Shown here: piece by piece, positions 27,163 through 35,771 of the stretch | Layout of the letters: the number at the start of each line of letters is the position of its first letter | Position numbering within the stretch: position 1 is the stretch's first letter | DNA from: Terrisporobacter vanillatitrophus | GTDB taxonomy: Bacteria; Bacillota; Clostridia; Peptostreptococcales; Peptostreptococcaceae | NCBI RefSeq assembly: GCF_051148895.1 | Contig: NZ_CP154625.1 | Span: forward strand, 1,736,001-1,800,000 | DNA length: 64,000 nt | Direction: 5' to 3' | The notes under the pieces: model-generated | Database searches by the model: none | What the model saw: the letters and a program-made list of their open reading frames with translations, nothing else | What the model was told of the DNA's origin: nothing | Position numbers and translations under genes: made by a program

Positions 27163-29084
27163 GTGTGCCCAGCATGGGCAACAACTTGACGGTGAAAGTC
27201 CGTTGCGGGCTTGATAGTGGGAACCGCTAGCTAATGGCAAGGGTGTCCATCGTGAGGTGGAATCTGAAGGAAGCCTACGGCAAAGTCTTGGTCTGAGGAA
27301 CACGAACTACATATGAGGCTATTGGAAACGGACGAGTTTGCGTAACAAGACAAAGTCCAACACTATCCAAAATTTCTAATAGTAAATGTAGCAGATATAT
27401 GAGATGAAGGTTGTTGCTCTTACCTGGGGAGGTCTGATAGATATATCATTAATAGAGGATGAACTTCCTAGATGATAACCTACATAGTGATATGTAATTG
27501 AACTATCAGAAGTCAGCAGACGTCATAGTACTATTGACTGCGCAATCAATAGGAAGGACTGAACATTAAGGAGGTTTTCAACTTTGGATAAATTGAAGAA
27601 CGTGGATAAAGTGCAGACAACTGAATATTCAGGCTACCGTGTGGAAGTAAAGTTGGAAACTGGAAATAAACATGGAGTGCATAGCGTAGCTTCGGTATTA
27701 CCGAAGGTAGAAATAGAGAACCGTGCAAAAATATCTACTAATAATTTACTCGATAAAATCTTAGCAAAAGATAATATGTATCGTGCTATGCAACGAGTAA
27801 TCAAGAATAAAGGTAGTCACGGTGTTGATGGAATAAAGACTGATGAACTTCACGACTATTGCAAAAAGCACTGGACTACAATGAAATCTAAATTATTAGA
27901 TGGAACATACAAACCATCACCTGTTAGAAGGGTAGAAATACCTAAACCTAACGGTGGGACTAGGATGCTTGGAATTCCAACAGTAGTAGATAGAATGATA
28001 CAACAAGCAATAGCACAAGCGTTGACATTTGTATATGAACCAATTTTCTCTAATAGTAGTTATGGTTTTAGACCAAACAGAAGTCAGCATCAAGCAATAA
28101 AGAAATCCTTAGAATATATAAATGAAGGATATAAATGGGTAGTAGATATGGATTTAGAGAAATTCTTTGATAAAGTAAATCATGACATTTTAATTGATAG
28201 ATTATCAAGACAAATTAAAGATAAAAGAGTATTAGACTTAATAAGGAAATATCTTAAAAGTGGAATAATGTTAAATGGAGTTATCGTATCAAATGAAGAA
28301 GGAACTCCCCAAGGAGGACCATTAAGTCCGCTTCTATCAAATATAATGCTTGATGAGGTTGATAAAGAATTAGAAAGAAGAGGTCATAAATTCTGTAGAT
28401 TCGCAGATGACTGTAATATCTACGTTAAAAGTAGAAAAGCAGGGTTAAGAGTTTTAAACAGTATTAAGAAATTAATTGAAAATGAATTAAAACTTAAAAT
28501 AAATGAAAAGAAAAGTGCCGTTGACTTAGTTAGTCGCAGAAAATTTCTAGGATTTTCATTCTATTTTACAAAGGGCGGCGCCCAAATAAGGATACATGAA
28601 AGCTCATATAATAAACTAAAATCTAAAGTAATAGAAATTACAAATAGAAATAAAGGAATAGATATGGGATGGAGAATGTTGAAACTTAATCAACTTATGA
28701 TAGGTTGGATTAATTACTTTGGCATAGCGAAAGCTAAAGGCAATATACAAAATATTGAAAAATGGATTAGGCGAAGACTTAGAGCATGTATCTGGAAACA
28801 ATGGAAATTACCAAGGACGAAGTGTAAGAATCTTGTTAAACTTGGAATGGATAAATATAAGGCCTACCAATATTCAAATACAAGAAAAGGCTACTGGAGA
28901 ATATCCGGTAGCCCAATCCTATCAAAAACACTTACAAATAAATACCTAGAAGAAATAGGATATATGAGTATTTCCAAGAGATATTTAAAAGTGCATGGAA
29001 CTTAATGAACCGCCGTGTACCGAACGGTACGCACGGTGGTGTGAGAGGACGCTAAATAAAATAATTATTTAGCTCCTACTCGAT
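27163..29084 (+). mobile_element. Group II intron, bacterial class C type
   Basis: Ribozyme retroelement of about 1.9 kb. The 5' end is GTGTGCCCAGCATGGGCA, followed by a structured leader of about 400 bases before the maturase. After the maturase come a domain V-like hairpin (GAACCGCCGTG ... CACGGTGGT, from about 29008) and domain VI (GCTAAATAA ... TTATTTAGC) ending CCTACTCGAT. The element sits exactly behind the terminator stem of the AhpD-like gene, the known target preference of class IIC introns. The ORF lacks an endonuclease extension, also as in class C. Ends are exact to within a few bases. Confidence 0.88.
27584..29005 (+). CDS. ltrA: Group II intron reverse transcriptase/maturase
   Basis: 473 residues with reverse transcriptase motifs in order: MYRAMQRVIKNKGSHGVDGI (RT0/1), RMLGIPTVVDRMIQQAIAQA, SYGFRPNRSQHQAI, WVVDMDLEKFFDKVNHDIL, GTPQGGPLSPLLSNIMLDE, and the active site RFADDCNIYV in place of YADD. 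The C-terminal maturase (X) region with WINYFGIAKAKG follows. No HNH endonuclease is present. Translation starts at TTG 27584 behind AAGGAGG. The gene is uninterrupted, so the intron may still be mobile. Confidence 0.93.
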   Translation: MDKLKNVDKVQTTEYSGYRVEVKLETGNKHGVHSVASVLPKVEIENRAKISTNNLLDKILAKDNMYRAMQRVIKNKGSHGVDGIKTDELHDYCKKHWTTMKSKLLDGTYKPSPVRRVEIPKPNGGTRMLGIPTVVDRMIQQAIAQALTFVYEPIFSNSSYGFRPNRSQHQAIKKSLEYINEGYKWVVDMDLEKFFDKVNHDILIDRLSRQIKDKRVLDLIRKYLKSGIMLNGVIVSNEEGTPQGGPLSPLLSNIMLDEVDKELERRGHKFCRFADDCNIYVKSRKAGLRVLNSIKKLIENELKLKINEKKSAVDLVSRRKFLGFSFYFTKGGAQIRIHESSYNKLKSKVIEITNRNKGIDMGWRMLKLNQLMIGWINYFGIAKAKGNIQNIEKWIRRRLRACIWKQWKLPRTKCKNLVKLGMDKYKAYQYSNTRKGYWRISGSPILSKTLTNKYLEEIGYMSISKRYLKVHGT

Positions 29085-29113
29085 TTTTACTAATATTATC
29101 AGTGTGATAGATA

Positions 29114-29437
29114 ATGCTAGTAGAAGAATATGATGAGTTTAATGAACAAATTGATGAACCTGCTATAACTGAAGAGACTGATGAATCAAAAAAGAATGAT
29201 GAGGATATAAGTAGATACATAGGAATATTAGAACTTAGTATTGTTATAATATTAGTTATTTGCAATAATTACTCATCTATTGCATTACTTTTGACTGGAA
29301 AATCTTTGGCTAGGATGGGTGATTTTAAGGATAGAGATTTTGCTGTTAAATTTATAGTTGGTACTTTTCTAATTATATTTATAGGTATAGTTGGTGGAGA
29401 AACGTATAAGTTTATATTGAACAATTTTATTATATAA
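29114..29437 (+). CDS. Small membrane protein, possibly a truncated remnant
   Basis: 107 residues. An acidic N-terminus is followed by a first helix LSIVIILVICNNYSSIALLL, then TGKSLARMGDFKDRDFAVKF and a second helix FIVGTFLIIFIGIVGG. The segment TGKSLARMxxxxDRDFA resembles the C-terminal end of a larger clostridial membrane protein family (I recall it behind DUF3307 domains; not verified). A stop codon lies two codons upstream of the ATG and there is no good ribosome site, so this may be a 5'-truncated gene. It follows the intron by 29 bases. Confidence 0.5.
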   Translation: MLVEEYDEFNEQIDEPAITEETDESKKNDEDISRYIGILELSIVIILVICNNYSSIALLLTGKSLARMGDFKDRDFAVKFIVGTFLIIFIGIVGGETYKFILNNFII

Positions 29438-29506
29438 AATTTATAATTATGTGATTAGTAAAAAGGAAATTATATACTTGCATATAAATCAAGTAATAAA
29501 TATAAA

Positions 29507-29537
29507 AACCTGGAGTTAAATGCTCCAGGTTATTTTT
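29507..29537 (+). terminator. Terminator after the small membrane gene
   Basis: AACCTGGAG, loop TTAAATG, CTCCAGGTT, then ATTTTTG. The rest of the 440-base gap to the next gene is AT-rich with one promoter (29799). Confidence 0.88.
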
Positions 29538-29798
29538 GTATAAAGAGAGCTTATATGTAATTCATAAAAATAGCTAATGTATTAGCAAAGGGTTACACAA
29601 ATATTTACTGCACCACTTTTGTTATTGGTTACGATTATAAATTTATTGTTTTTGAAATCACACTGTCATATCATATAATGTATTAATTTGCTACACTAAA
29701 ATGCAATTTAGTATGATTTGTATCTGTATAGATGTTCAAAATACTATAGTTCACATTAAACTTAAGATATTGAAAGGGTATAAGCTTGTTTCAATTTA

Positions 29799-29849
29799 TT
29801 TACATTAACTTTTAGTTTGATATAATTAAGTTGATTATGTCGACTTAAT
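29799..29849 (+). promoter_or_regulatory. Promoter with overlapping inverted repeat
   Basis: TTTACA (29799-29804), 16-base spacer, TATAAT (29821-29826). ATTAAGT and ACTTAAT flank the presumed start site as an inverted repeat, a candidate operator for the secreted amidase gene. Confidence 0.6.
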
Positions 29850-29877
29850 CATAATTTGATTTAAAGGGGGCACTAAC

Positions 29878-31215
29878 ATGCAATTAAAGAAAAAATCAAC
29901 TAAAGTTTTTGCATTGGTTCTTTCATCAATAATTATATCATCATCATTTAGTGGAATAGGTAATGCAGCAAAATTAGATGAAACATATAATGACAGTAAG
30001 GAAAATGTTGTTGAAAGAGTTAATGAAAAGGAAGGTAAGGAATCAGAAAATCATGAAACCTTAAATGAAAAAGATAATAAAAATCTAGAGGATTTAAGTA
30101 TTAAGAAATTAACTGAAATTAGAGATAATGAAATTGATAAAAACCTAGAAGGGCTTAAAAAACTTGAATACACAAAAGATGAAATTCAAGAGCGTAAAAA
30201 AAATATATTGGATCCTAATTGTAATTTTGGGTTAATTAATTTTATTAATAATAAGTATAAGAATTTGGCAGAAAAAGACAAACTTATAAGGGAAATTAAT
30301 CTAGTAAAGTATATTGATTCTACAGATGAAATAATGGATGCTGAAGGAGAATATTTTATTGTTACAGATCAAGAATATCAAATAAGTGAATACTTATTAA
30401 AAAATGGGAAAAGTTCAGATCTTTCATCCTATAAAAATTTAGAGTTTTTAATTGAGAATATTCAAGATGTATCAGATAATGTAAATTATAATGGAAATGT
30501 TGTAGTTGAAATAGTCAATCCTTTAATAAAAAAATCGATTTCAGATTCTCAAAAGGATACTCTAATTAATGAATTAAAAGAAGTTTCTAAAAGTAATAAT
30601 ACAGATGAAGAAATAAAAGATGAAATTCAAAATATTGAAGATTTTAGTGAATTAGATAAAAATAATATTAATAAAGTTTTATTTAGAGCAGCTAAATCAA
30701 ATATTTCAACAAAAAAAATATTGGCATATGCAAGAAAACATGGTTATACTAATGGATATTATGGTAGCGAAAATAAAATGAACGATGCACCTAAACCATA
30801 TTATAATTTTCAAAAAAGCTCAAGTGGAGGAGATTGTGCAAACTTTGTTTCACAATGCTTACATGCAGGAGGATATGGGTTTAAAACTGGAGGAGAGTTT
30901 CCATGGTATTACTACTCACTTAATAAAAGATCAAGTGCTTGGTGCTATGCAAGGCAATTTAAACTACACTGGATGAGAAGAGTTAAATATGAAACTGTTA
31001 CTGTTAGAGATACTTTAAGATTCCTTAAACCTGGAACGCCGGTAAGTGTTTGTAAAGGTCAAAGTGGTATGGCGTTCCATACATTAATTGCCACAGATAG
31101 ACACTCTAATGGGTATAACTTTTCATATGCAGCTCATTCAGATTATGGTGTAAGAACAAATCTACTTAAAAAACTTAAAGATAAACAAATTACATATTAT
31201 AAAGCTAATTGGTAA
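29878..31215 (+). CDS. Secreted amidase-domain (Amidase_6) protein
   Basis: 445 residues. Signal peptide: KKKS then a hydrophobic core FALVLSSIIISSSF, cleavage likely after GNAA. A Glu/Lys-rich helical region (about 30-270) includes the 98-residue block duplicated in the next gene. The C-terminal domain (about 280-445) is a papain-like cell-wall amidase: YARKHGYTNGYYG, GGDCANFVSQCLHAGGY with the catalytic Cys, and FHTLIATDRHSNG with the His. Such domains occur in clostridial wall hydrolases and spore or secreted proteins. GGGGGC lies before the ATG. Substrate unknown. Confidence 0.85.
   Translation: MQLKKKSTKVFALVLSSIIISSSFSGIGNAAKLDETYNDSKENVVERVNEKEGKESENHETLNEKDNKNLEDLSIKKLTEIRDNEIDKNLEGLKKLEYTKDEIQERKKNILDPNCNFGLINFINNKYKNLAEKDKLIREINLVKYIDSTDEIMDAEGEYFIVTDQEYQISEYLLKNGKSSDLSSYKNLEFLIENIQDVSDNVNYNGNVVVEIVNPLIKKSISDSQKDTLINELKEVSKSNNTDEEIKDEIQNIEDFSELDKNNINKVLFRAAKSNISTKKILAYARKHGYTNGYYGSENKMNDAPKPYYNFQKSSSGGDCANFVSQCLHAGGYGFKTGGEFPWYYYSLNKRSSAWCYARQFKLHWMRRVKYETVTVRDTLRFLKPGTPVSVCKGQSGMAFHTLIATDRHSNGYNFSYAAHSDYGVRTNLLKKLKDKQITYYKANW
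30115..30408 (+). repeat. 294-base duplicated block, copy A
   Basis: Encodes EIRDNEIDKNLEGLKKLEYT onward to YLLKNG. It is the same length as 31576-31869; the encoded 98 residues differ at four positions (N/K, F/S, A/V, I/F), and the DNA is nearly as similar. Confidence 0.9.
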
Positions 31216-31401
31216 TGTTGTAGGTATAGAAGTTTTAAGAAATTAATCGTATATTCTAACTATGAATGATTAAAAGTGTTTTATAAATGTATTATAATTT
31301 ACAAATGTGTTTTGTAGTAAAAGAATTGTAATTGTATTGACATGGAGTTAAGGATATAAAAAGGTCTATATAATTAATTTATTTAAGGAGTGAAAATAAA
31401 A

Positions 31402-32109
31402 ATGTTTAAAAATAAAATAGGTTTGATTTTGATTTTAGTTATTTTAGGTATATCAACAATTATATTTGTATATGCTAATAAAAATAATGAAGAGAAAATA
31501 ACTCAAAGTACTGAAATGTCTAATGAAAAAAAATCATCTGAAAATTTAGAGGAATTGAGCGTTGAAGAATTAACAGAAATTAGGGATAAAGAAATTGATA
31601 AAAACCTAGAAGGGCTTAAAAAACTTGAATACACAAAAGATGAAATTCAAGAGCGTAAAAAAAATATATTGGATCCTAATTGTAATTCTGGGTTAATTAA
31701 TTTTATTAATAATAAATATAAGAATTTGGTAGAAAAAGACAAACTTATAAGAGAAATTAACCTAGTAAAGTATATTGATTCTACAGATGAAATAATGGAT
31801 GCTGAAGGAGAATACTTTTTTGTTACAGATCAAGAATATCAAATAAGTGAGTATTTATTAAAAAATGGAAGAACCACTGAGATTACATCATATGAAAACA
31901 TGAAGTTCTTAATTCAAAACATAGAGGATTTGTCAAAGTATATTGATTATGAAAACAGTGAATTACTAGTAACTCTTAATCCTTATAATTCAGAAAATCT
32001 TTCAAATGATCAAAAGAAGTCTTTGAATGAAGAATGGAAAAAAGTATATTCAAATAAAAATCTTGATCCAAAACTAAAAAAAGAAATAAAAAGGATTATA
32101 AAAGAGTAA
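31402..32109 (+). CDS. Membrane-anchored protein sharing a domain with the upstream amidase
   Basis: 235 residues. It starts MFKNKIGLILILVILGIST, an N-terminal anchor or uncleaved signal, then a short Glu/Lys linker, then the 98-residue block almost identical to the upstream secreted amidase, and a divergent C-terminus (about 90 residues) that lacks the amidase domain. AAGGAGT favours the ATG at 31402 over a GTG at 31390. It looks like a partial gene duplication. It might act as a membrane-bound partner or inhibitor that recognises the same ligand as the amidase N-terminus; that is speculation. Confidence 0.75.
   Translation: MFKNKIGLILILVILGISTIIFVYANKNNEEKITQSTEMSNEKKSSENLEELSVEELTEIRDKEIDKNLEGLKKLEYTKDEIQERKKNILDPNCNSGLINFINNKYKNLVEKDKLIREINLVKYIDSTDEIMDAEGEYFFVTDQEYQISEYLLKNGRTTEITSYENMKFLIQNIEDLSKYIDYENSELLVTLNPYNSENLSNDQKKSLNEEWKKVYSNKNLDPKLKKEIKRIIKE
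31576..31869 (+). repeat. 294-base duplicated block, copy B
   Basis: Second copy of the block at 30115-30408, in the same orientation and reading frame, offset by 1461 bases. Confidence 0.9.
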
Positions 32110-32200
32110 TTTAATTAAATATAAAATCATTGAAATTAGTTGTAAAAAGTGTTATGCTATCAACAGTAAATTTAAAAAAATGTGTTTATTATATATATTG

Positions 32201-32226
32201 AAGAGCTTATTTTTATAAGCTCTTTT
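32201..32226 (+). terminator. Terminator before the ABC-F gene
   Basis: AAGAGCTTAT, 4-base loop, ATAAGCTCTT, then TTTAAA. Confidence 0.8.
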
Positions 32227-32250
32227 TAAATGATAAAGAGAGGTAATAAT

Positions 32251-33990
32251 ATGATAAAAATTGACAACTTGTCCTACTCATTTCCGCTAAAAGATCTATA
32301 CAATAAGGTTTCATTTACATTAGAAGAAAATCAACACTGCGCCTTTATAGGAGCAAGTGGTAGTGGAAAAAGTACACTTATAGATATAATTATGGACCCA
32401 GAAAGATATATGTTTTATGGTAAGTTAGAAATGGACTCAAACTGTAGAATTGGGTATGTAAGCCAGTTCTCACAAGTAGACAAAACAAAAGAAATTACAG
32501 TTTTTGAATATATAGCTGAACCATTTATTAAGCTACAAGATGAAATATCATCTATTTGTAGTGAAATGGAAACTTCTGATGACATTGAAACTTTATTAGA
32601 AAAGTACCAAGAAGCCTTAGATGCATTTGAGGCAATTGATGGGGATGATTTTGAAAGCAATATTAATAAAAAACTAAATCTTGCAAATCTAAGCAAGCAT
32701 AAAGATAGAATGATATCTGAACTTAGTGGTGGGGAATTTAAACTTATTCAAGTAATTAAGGAAATGCTTAATAATCCAGATTTAATGATTATGGATGAAC
32801 CAGATGTGTTCTTAGATTTTGAAAATCTTAATTCTCTTAAAAATTTAATTAATTCTCACAAAAAAACAATTTTAGTTATTACACACAATAGATATCTATT
32901 GAATCATTGTTTTAACAAAATTATTCATCTTGAAAATACGGAAATTCAAGAATTTGATGGAAGATATGTTGATTATAACTTATCTTTACTGCAAACTAAA
33001 ATCGAGTTACAAGAAATGTCTCTTGCTGATGAAGAAGAAATTGCGAGAAATGAAGTTTTAATTGATATATTAAGAGAGAAAGCAACTTATAATGCTGATG
33101 CTTCTAGAGGTAGAGCTTTAAAAGCTAGAGTTAAAATCCAAGAAAGATTAGAAGCAAATAGAATTAAAGCACCATTTGTAGATATTAAACAACCATATAT
33201 CAACTTAGTTACAAATAATGAAATCGAAGAAACTACTGCTTTGAAAGTTAATGATTACAGTGTAGCTTTTGATGAAGTACTTTTAGAAAATGTTAACTTT
33301 GAGATTAAATCTACTGATAAAGTAGCTCTTATTGGTACAAACGGTGTGGGAAAAACTACTTTATTAAAAGAAATATTTAAAAATAATCACCATGCTATTG
33401 AAATAAATGAAAACATTGAAGTAGCTTATTTATCTCAAAATCAAGATGAAGTATTAAATGAATCTAATACCATACTTCAAGAATTCTACGACCTAGGATT
33501 TGAAACTTATGGTGAGATTAGAAGATACGTTGGAAAATATGGTTTTGATGCAGATATACTTACACAAAATATAAAATCTTTATCTGGTGGAGAAAAGAAT
33601 ATACTTCAATTGGCCAAGGTTTCTGCTAGTAAAGCAAATATGTTGCTAATGGATGAGCCTACAAGTCACTTAGATATTTATTCACAAATGGCTTTAGAAA
33701 AAGCTATAGAAGATTATAAAGGTGCTATTTTAATGATTTCTCATGATTATCATTTTATAGTTAACTGTGCAGATTATGTTTTACTGATTGAAGATAAGAC
33801 AATTAGAAAAATGAGTATGAAAAAATTTAGAAGAATGATTTATGCTAATCATTTTGATAAAGACTATTTAGCAATAGAACAAAAGAGAAAAACAGTTGAA
33901 ACAGAAGTAGCGTTAGCTTTAGCAGATACTGATTTTGAACGTGCAAGAACTTTATCTGAGGATTTAGAAGAGTTAATAAAGTTACTTTAA
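32251..33990 (+). CDS. ABC-F family ATPase (ribosome-associated type)
   Basis: 579 residues with two fused ATP-binding cassettes and no membrane segment. Cassette 1: GASGSGKST (Walker A), ELSGGEFKLIQV, LMIMDEPDVFLDF. Cassette 2: GTNGVGKTT, LSGGEKNILQLAKV, LLMDEPTSHLD. Between them (about residues 250-320) lies the charged helical linker typical of ABC-F proteins that bind the ribosomal E site. Members either serve translation or protect ribosomes from antibiotics such as lincosamides and pleuromutilins; which one cannot be told here. The start is ATG 32251 with GAGAGG. Its terminator is split by an insertion sequence. Confidence 0.88.
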   Translation: MIKIDNLSYSFPLKDLYNKVSFTLEENQHCAFIGASGSGKSTLIDIIMDPERYMFYGKLEMDSNCRIGYVSQFSQVDKTKEITVFEYIAEPFIKLQDEISSICSEMETSDDIETLLEKYQEALDAFEAIDGDDFESNINKKLNLANLSKHKDRMISELSGGEFKLIQVIKEMLNNPDLMIMDEPDVFLDFENLNSLKNLINSHKKTILVITHNRYLLNHCFNKIIHLENTEIQEFDGRYVDYNLSLLQTKIELQEMSLADEEEIARNEVLIDILREKATYNADASRGRALKARVKIQERLEANRIKAPFVDIKQPYINLVTNNEIEETTALKVNDYSVAFDEVLLENVNFEIKSTDKVALIGTNGVGKTTLLKEIFKNNHHAIEINENIEVAYLSQNQDEVLNESNTILQEFYDLGFETYGEIRRYVGKYGFDADILTQNIKSLSGGEKNILQLAKVSASKANMLLMDEPTSHLDIYSQMALEKAIEDYKGAILMISHDYHFIVNCADYVLLIEDKTIRKMSMKKFRRMIYANHFDKDYLAIEQKRKTVETEVALALADTDFERARTLSEDLEELIKLL

Positions 33991-33999
33991 TAAAAAATC

Positions 34000-34017
34000 T
34001 CAAGGGGTGTATCATTT
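34000..34017 (+). terminator. Left half of the ABC-F terminator, split by an insertion sequence
   Basis: TCAAGGGGTGTATCA (34000-34014) is the exact reverse complement of TGATACACCCCTTGA at 37190-37204. The two halves flank the IS3-family element, so the insertion entered the loop. Short T-runs next to both ends allow a TTT target duplication. Confidence 0.85.
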
Positions 34018-34079
34018 TGTACTGAGACCCAAAAGTTGGACTTTATACTGGAGTGATGTTTCATTCCAGTATTTTTATT

Positions 34080-34988
34080 TTATGCAGCTTTTAATTCATA
34101 TTTCATTCTATAATTTACTGGACTATTCCAGTTTAATTTTTCCTTAATTCTTTCATTATTATAATAGTTAATATATTTTTTTATTGCTATTTCTAACTCT
34201 TCAAAACTTCTATAGATTTTTCCATAATACATTTCTTGTTTAATTATGCCAAAGAAATTTTCCATGGGAGAATTATCAAGGCATGTTCCTTTTCGAGACA
34301 TACTTTGAAATATTTTATTATCTTTAAGTATATTTGTATACTGCTTCATTTGATATATCCATCCTTGATCTGAATGAAAAGTTCTTCGATAAGGACAGTC
34401 ACTTGTAATAATAATAGCTTCATCCAAAGCATAATTTACAGACTTGAAATCTGGCCTTTCTGATAAACTATATGATAAAATTTCACCATTAAACATGTCT
34501 AAAAATGGATCTAAATATGCTTTTTTTATAGTTAATCTACCGTTTTTATTAGTTTCATATATTTTAAATTCCGTTGTATCAGTTGTTATCTTTTGATGTG
34601 GAATTGATGTATTAAATCTTCTATTAATTCTATTTTTAGCTACTTTTCCAATTGTACCTTTATATGAATTATACTTACGTGATTTATGAGAAAATGATAT
34701 ACACTTAAGCTCCAGTTTTTTCATAAGTCTCCTAACTTTCTTTTGATTAATAACAATACCAGAATTTTTTAATGTAGATGTAATTCGGCGATAGCCATAA
34801 TTCTTGTCATTATCTTTGAAGATTTTTTTGATTTTTCCTTCAAGTTCTTCATCTGGATTTTCATCTTCAAATCTTTTTTGCCAATACATATATGTTGATT
34901 TAGGAAACTTCGTAGCTTCAAGGATAATAGATAATTTAAATTCTTTACGAAGATCATAGATTATTTTTGCTTCGTATTTGTTTTTAAC
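34080..34988 (-). CDS. IS3-family transposase OrfB (DDE domain), made by -1 frameshift
   Basis: DDE integrase part of the IS3 transposase: HTH_21-like start (KDNDKNYGYRRITSTLKNSG), rve core with TTDTTEFKIY and AYLDPFLDMFNGEI (first Asps), HSDQGWIYQM (second Asp) and SPMENFFGIIKQEMYYGK (Glu), ending NSPVNYRM. The open frame extends back to 34988 (VKNKYEAKIIYDLRKEF), overlapping orfA in the -1 frame, so OrfAB is expected from slippage near the A-run in TTAAAAAC. No internal stops are seen; the coding region is intact. Confidence 0.88.
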   Translation of the reverse strand, partial: VKNKYEAKIIYDLRKEFKLSIILEATKFPKSTYMYWQKRFEDENPDEELEGKIKKIFKDNDKNYGYRRITSTLKNSGIVINQKKVRRLMKKLELKCISFSHKSRKYNSYKGTIGKVAKNRINRRFNTSIPHQKITTDTTEFKIYETNKNGRLTIKKAYLDPFLDMFNGEILSYSLSERPDFKSVNYALDEAIIITSDCPYRRTFHSDQGWIYQMKQYTNILKDNKIFQSMSRKGTCLDNSPMENFFGIIKQEMYYGKIYRSFEELEIAIKKYINYYNNERIKEKLNWNSPVNYRMKYELKAA

Positions 34989-35473
34989 CTTTCTGGAATA
35001 TTCATCCCTGAAGCACGCAGCTTTTTTAGAAAAGCAAGCTCCGCTTTTAGTAATTCATTTTCACGTTCTAATTCTTGTTCTCTTGTTAGTTTTTCTTCTT
35101 TTTTATTTTTATTCATAGGTGGCATTCCTTTCCTTTTAGACAATTCGTCAACACCACCATTTGAAAATTTCTGCATCCATGCTGATACAAGTGTACTATT
35201 ATTAATTCCGAAATGGTTAGCGACTTCTTGTGCACTATACTTAGTTATAATCATATAGTTTACAACATCAAGTTTAAGTTGTACAGGATAAGAAGTCTGC
35301 TTTTTCTTTGTTTTTAATGCATCTTTACCAAGAGACTTATATACACTCACCCATCTTTGAATTTGTGAAATGTTTGGAATTCCATATTGCCTTGCTATTG
35401 ATTTATACCCACCTTCTCCATTTAAATATGCTGTTACAACTTTTAATTTAAAGTCGTAATTATATTTAACCAT
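34961..35473 (-). CDS. IS3-family transposase OrfA (helix-turn-helix)
   Basis: 170-residue DNA-binding partner protein: two HTH repeats (YNYDFKLKVVTAYLNGEGG, then YKSIARQYGIPN; and YPVQLKLDVVNYMIITKYS, then EVANHFGI), then a leucine-zipper-like stretch ELERENELLKAELAFLKKL. Start at 35473 with AAAGGA upstream; an in-frame ATG at 35485 is possible. Together with OrfB it forms OrfAB transposase. Its natural promoter lies beyond the inserted IS110-type element. Confidence 0.88.
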   Translation of the reverse strand: MVKYNYDFKLKVVTAYLNGEGGYKSIARQYGIPNISQIQRWVSVYKSLGKDALKTKKKQTSYPVQLKLDVVNYMIITKYSAQEVANHFGINNSTLVSAWMQKFSNGGVDELSKRKGMPPMNKNKKEEKLTREQELERENELLKAELAFLKKLRASGMNIPERLKTNTKQK

Positions 35474-35524
35474 AAAAACTATCATTCCTTTCGCTGTGCT
35501 CAAGGCACAAAATTGGATGAAAAA

Positions 35525-35533
35525 TGGTATAAT
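35525..35533 (+). promoter_or_regulatory. Extended -10 box before the IS110 leader RNA
   Basis: TGGTATAAT matches TGnTATAAT perfectly. It lies near the left end of the element and just upstream of the structured region; no -35 box is visible in the inserted state. Confidence 0.55.
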
Positions 35534-35539
35534 ACATAC

Positions 35540-35710
35540 ATTTTTCGTTAATAAATCTAATAAGTAAGTAAATATACTACAGAGCACGGCGGGGTAAGTG
35601 AGAAAAGTGCCTATCGGCAAATCCGCATAAAAACTTGTGCCGAATATCTATCTAAGTACAAATAATTGTGCCATGAGCACGTAAGTTAATCTTTGTTTTA
35701 GCAAAGACCG
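35540..35710 (+). ncRNA. Candidate IS110 bridge RNA
   Basis: Non-coding leader with ordered stem-loops: TCGGCA (35614-35619) with TGCCGA (35638-35643) around an 18-base loop; GTGC/GCAC (35668-35680); CTTTG/CAAAG (35691-35706). An outer GCAC ... GTGC pairing (35584-35610) is also possible. IS110-group elements encode in this position a bridge RNA whose loops base-pair to target and donor DNA. Position, promoter and structure fit; the guide loops have not been matched to DNA. Confidence 0.5.
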
Positions 35711-35771
35711 TTAAAAAACTAGGATATTCAGTCAATGTTTACTTACTTAATTTTTTATTTAAGGTGATAAA

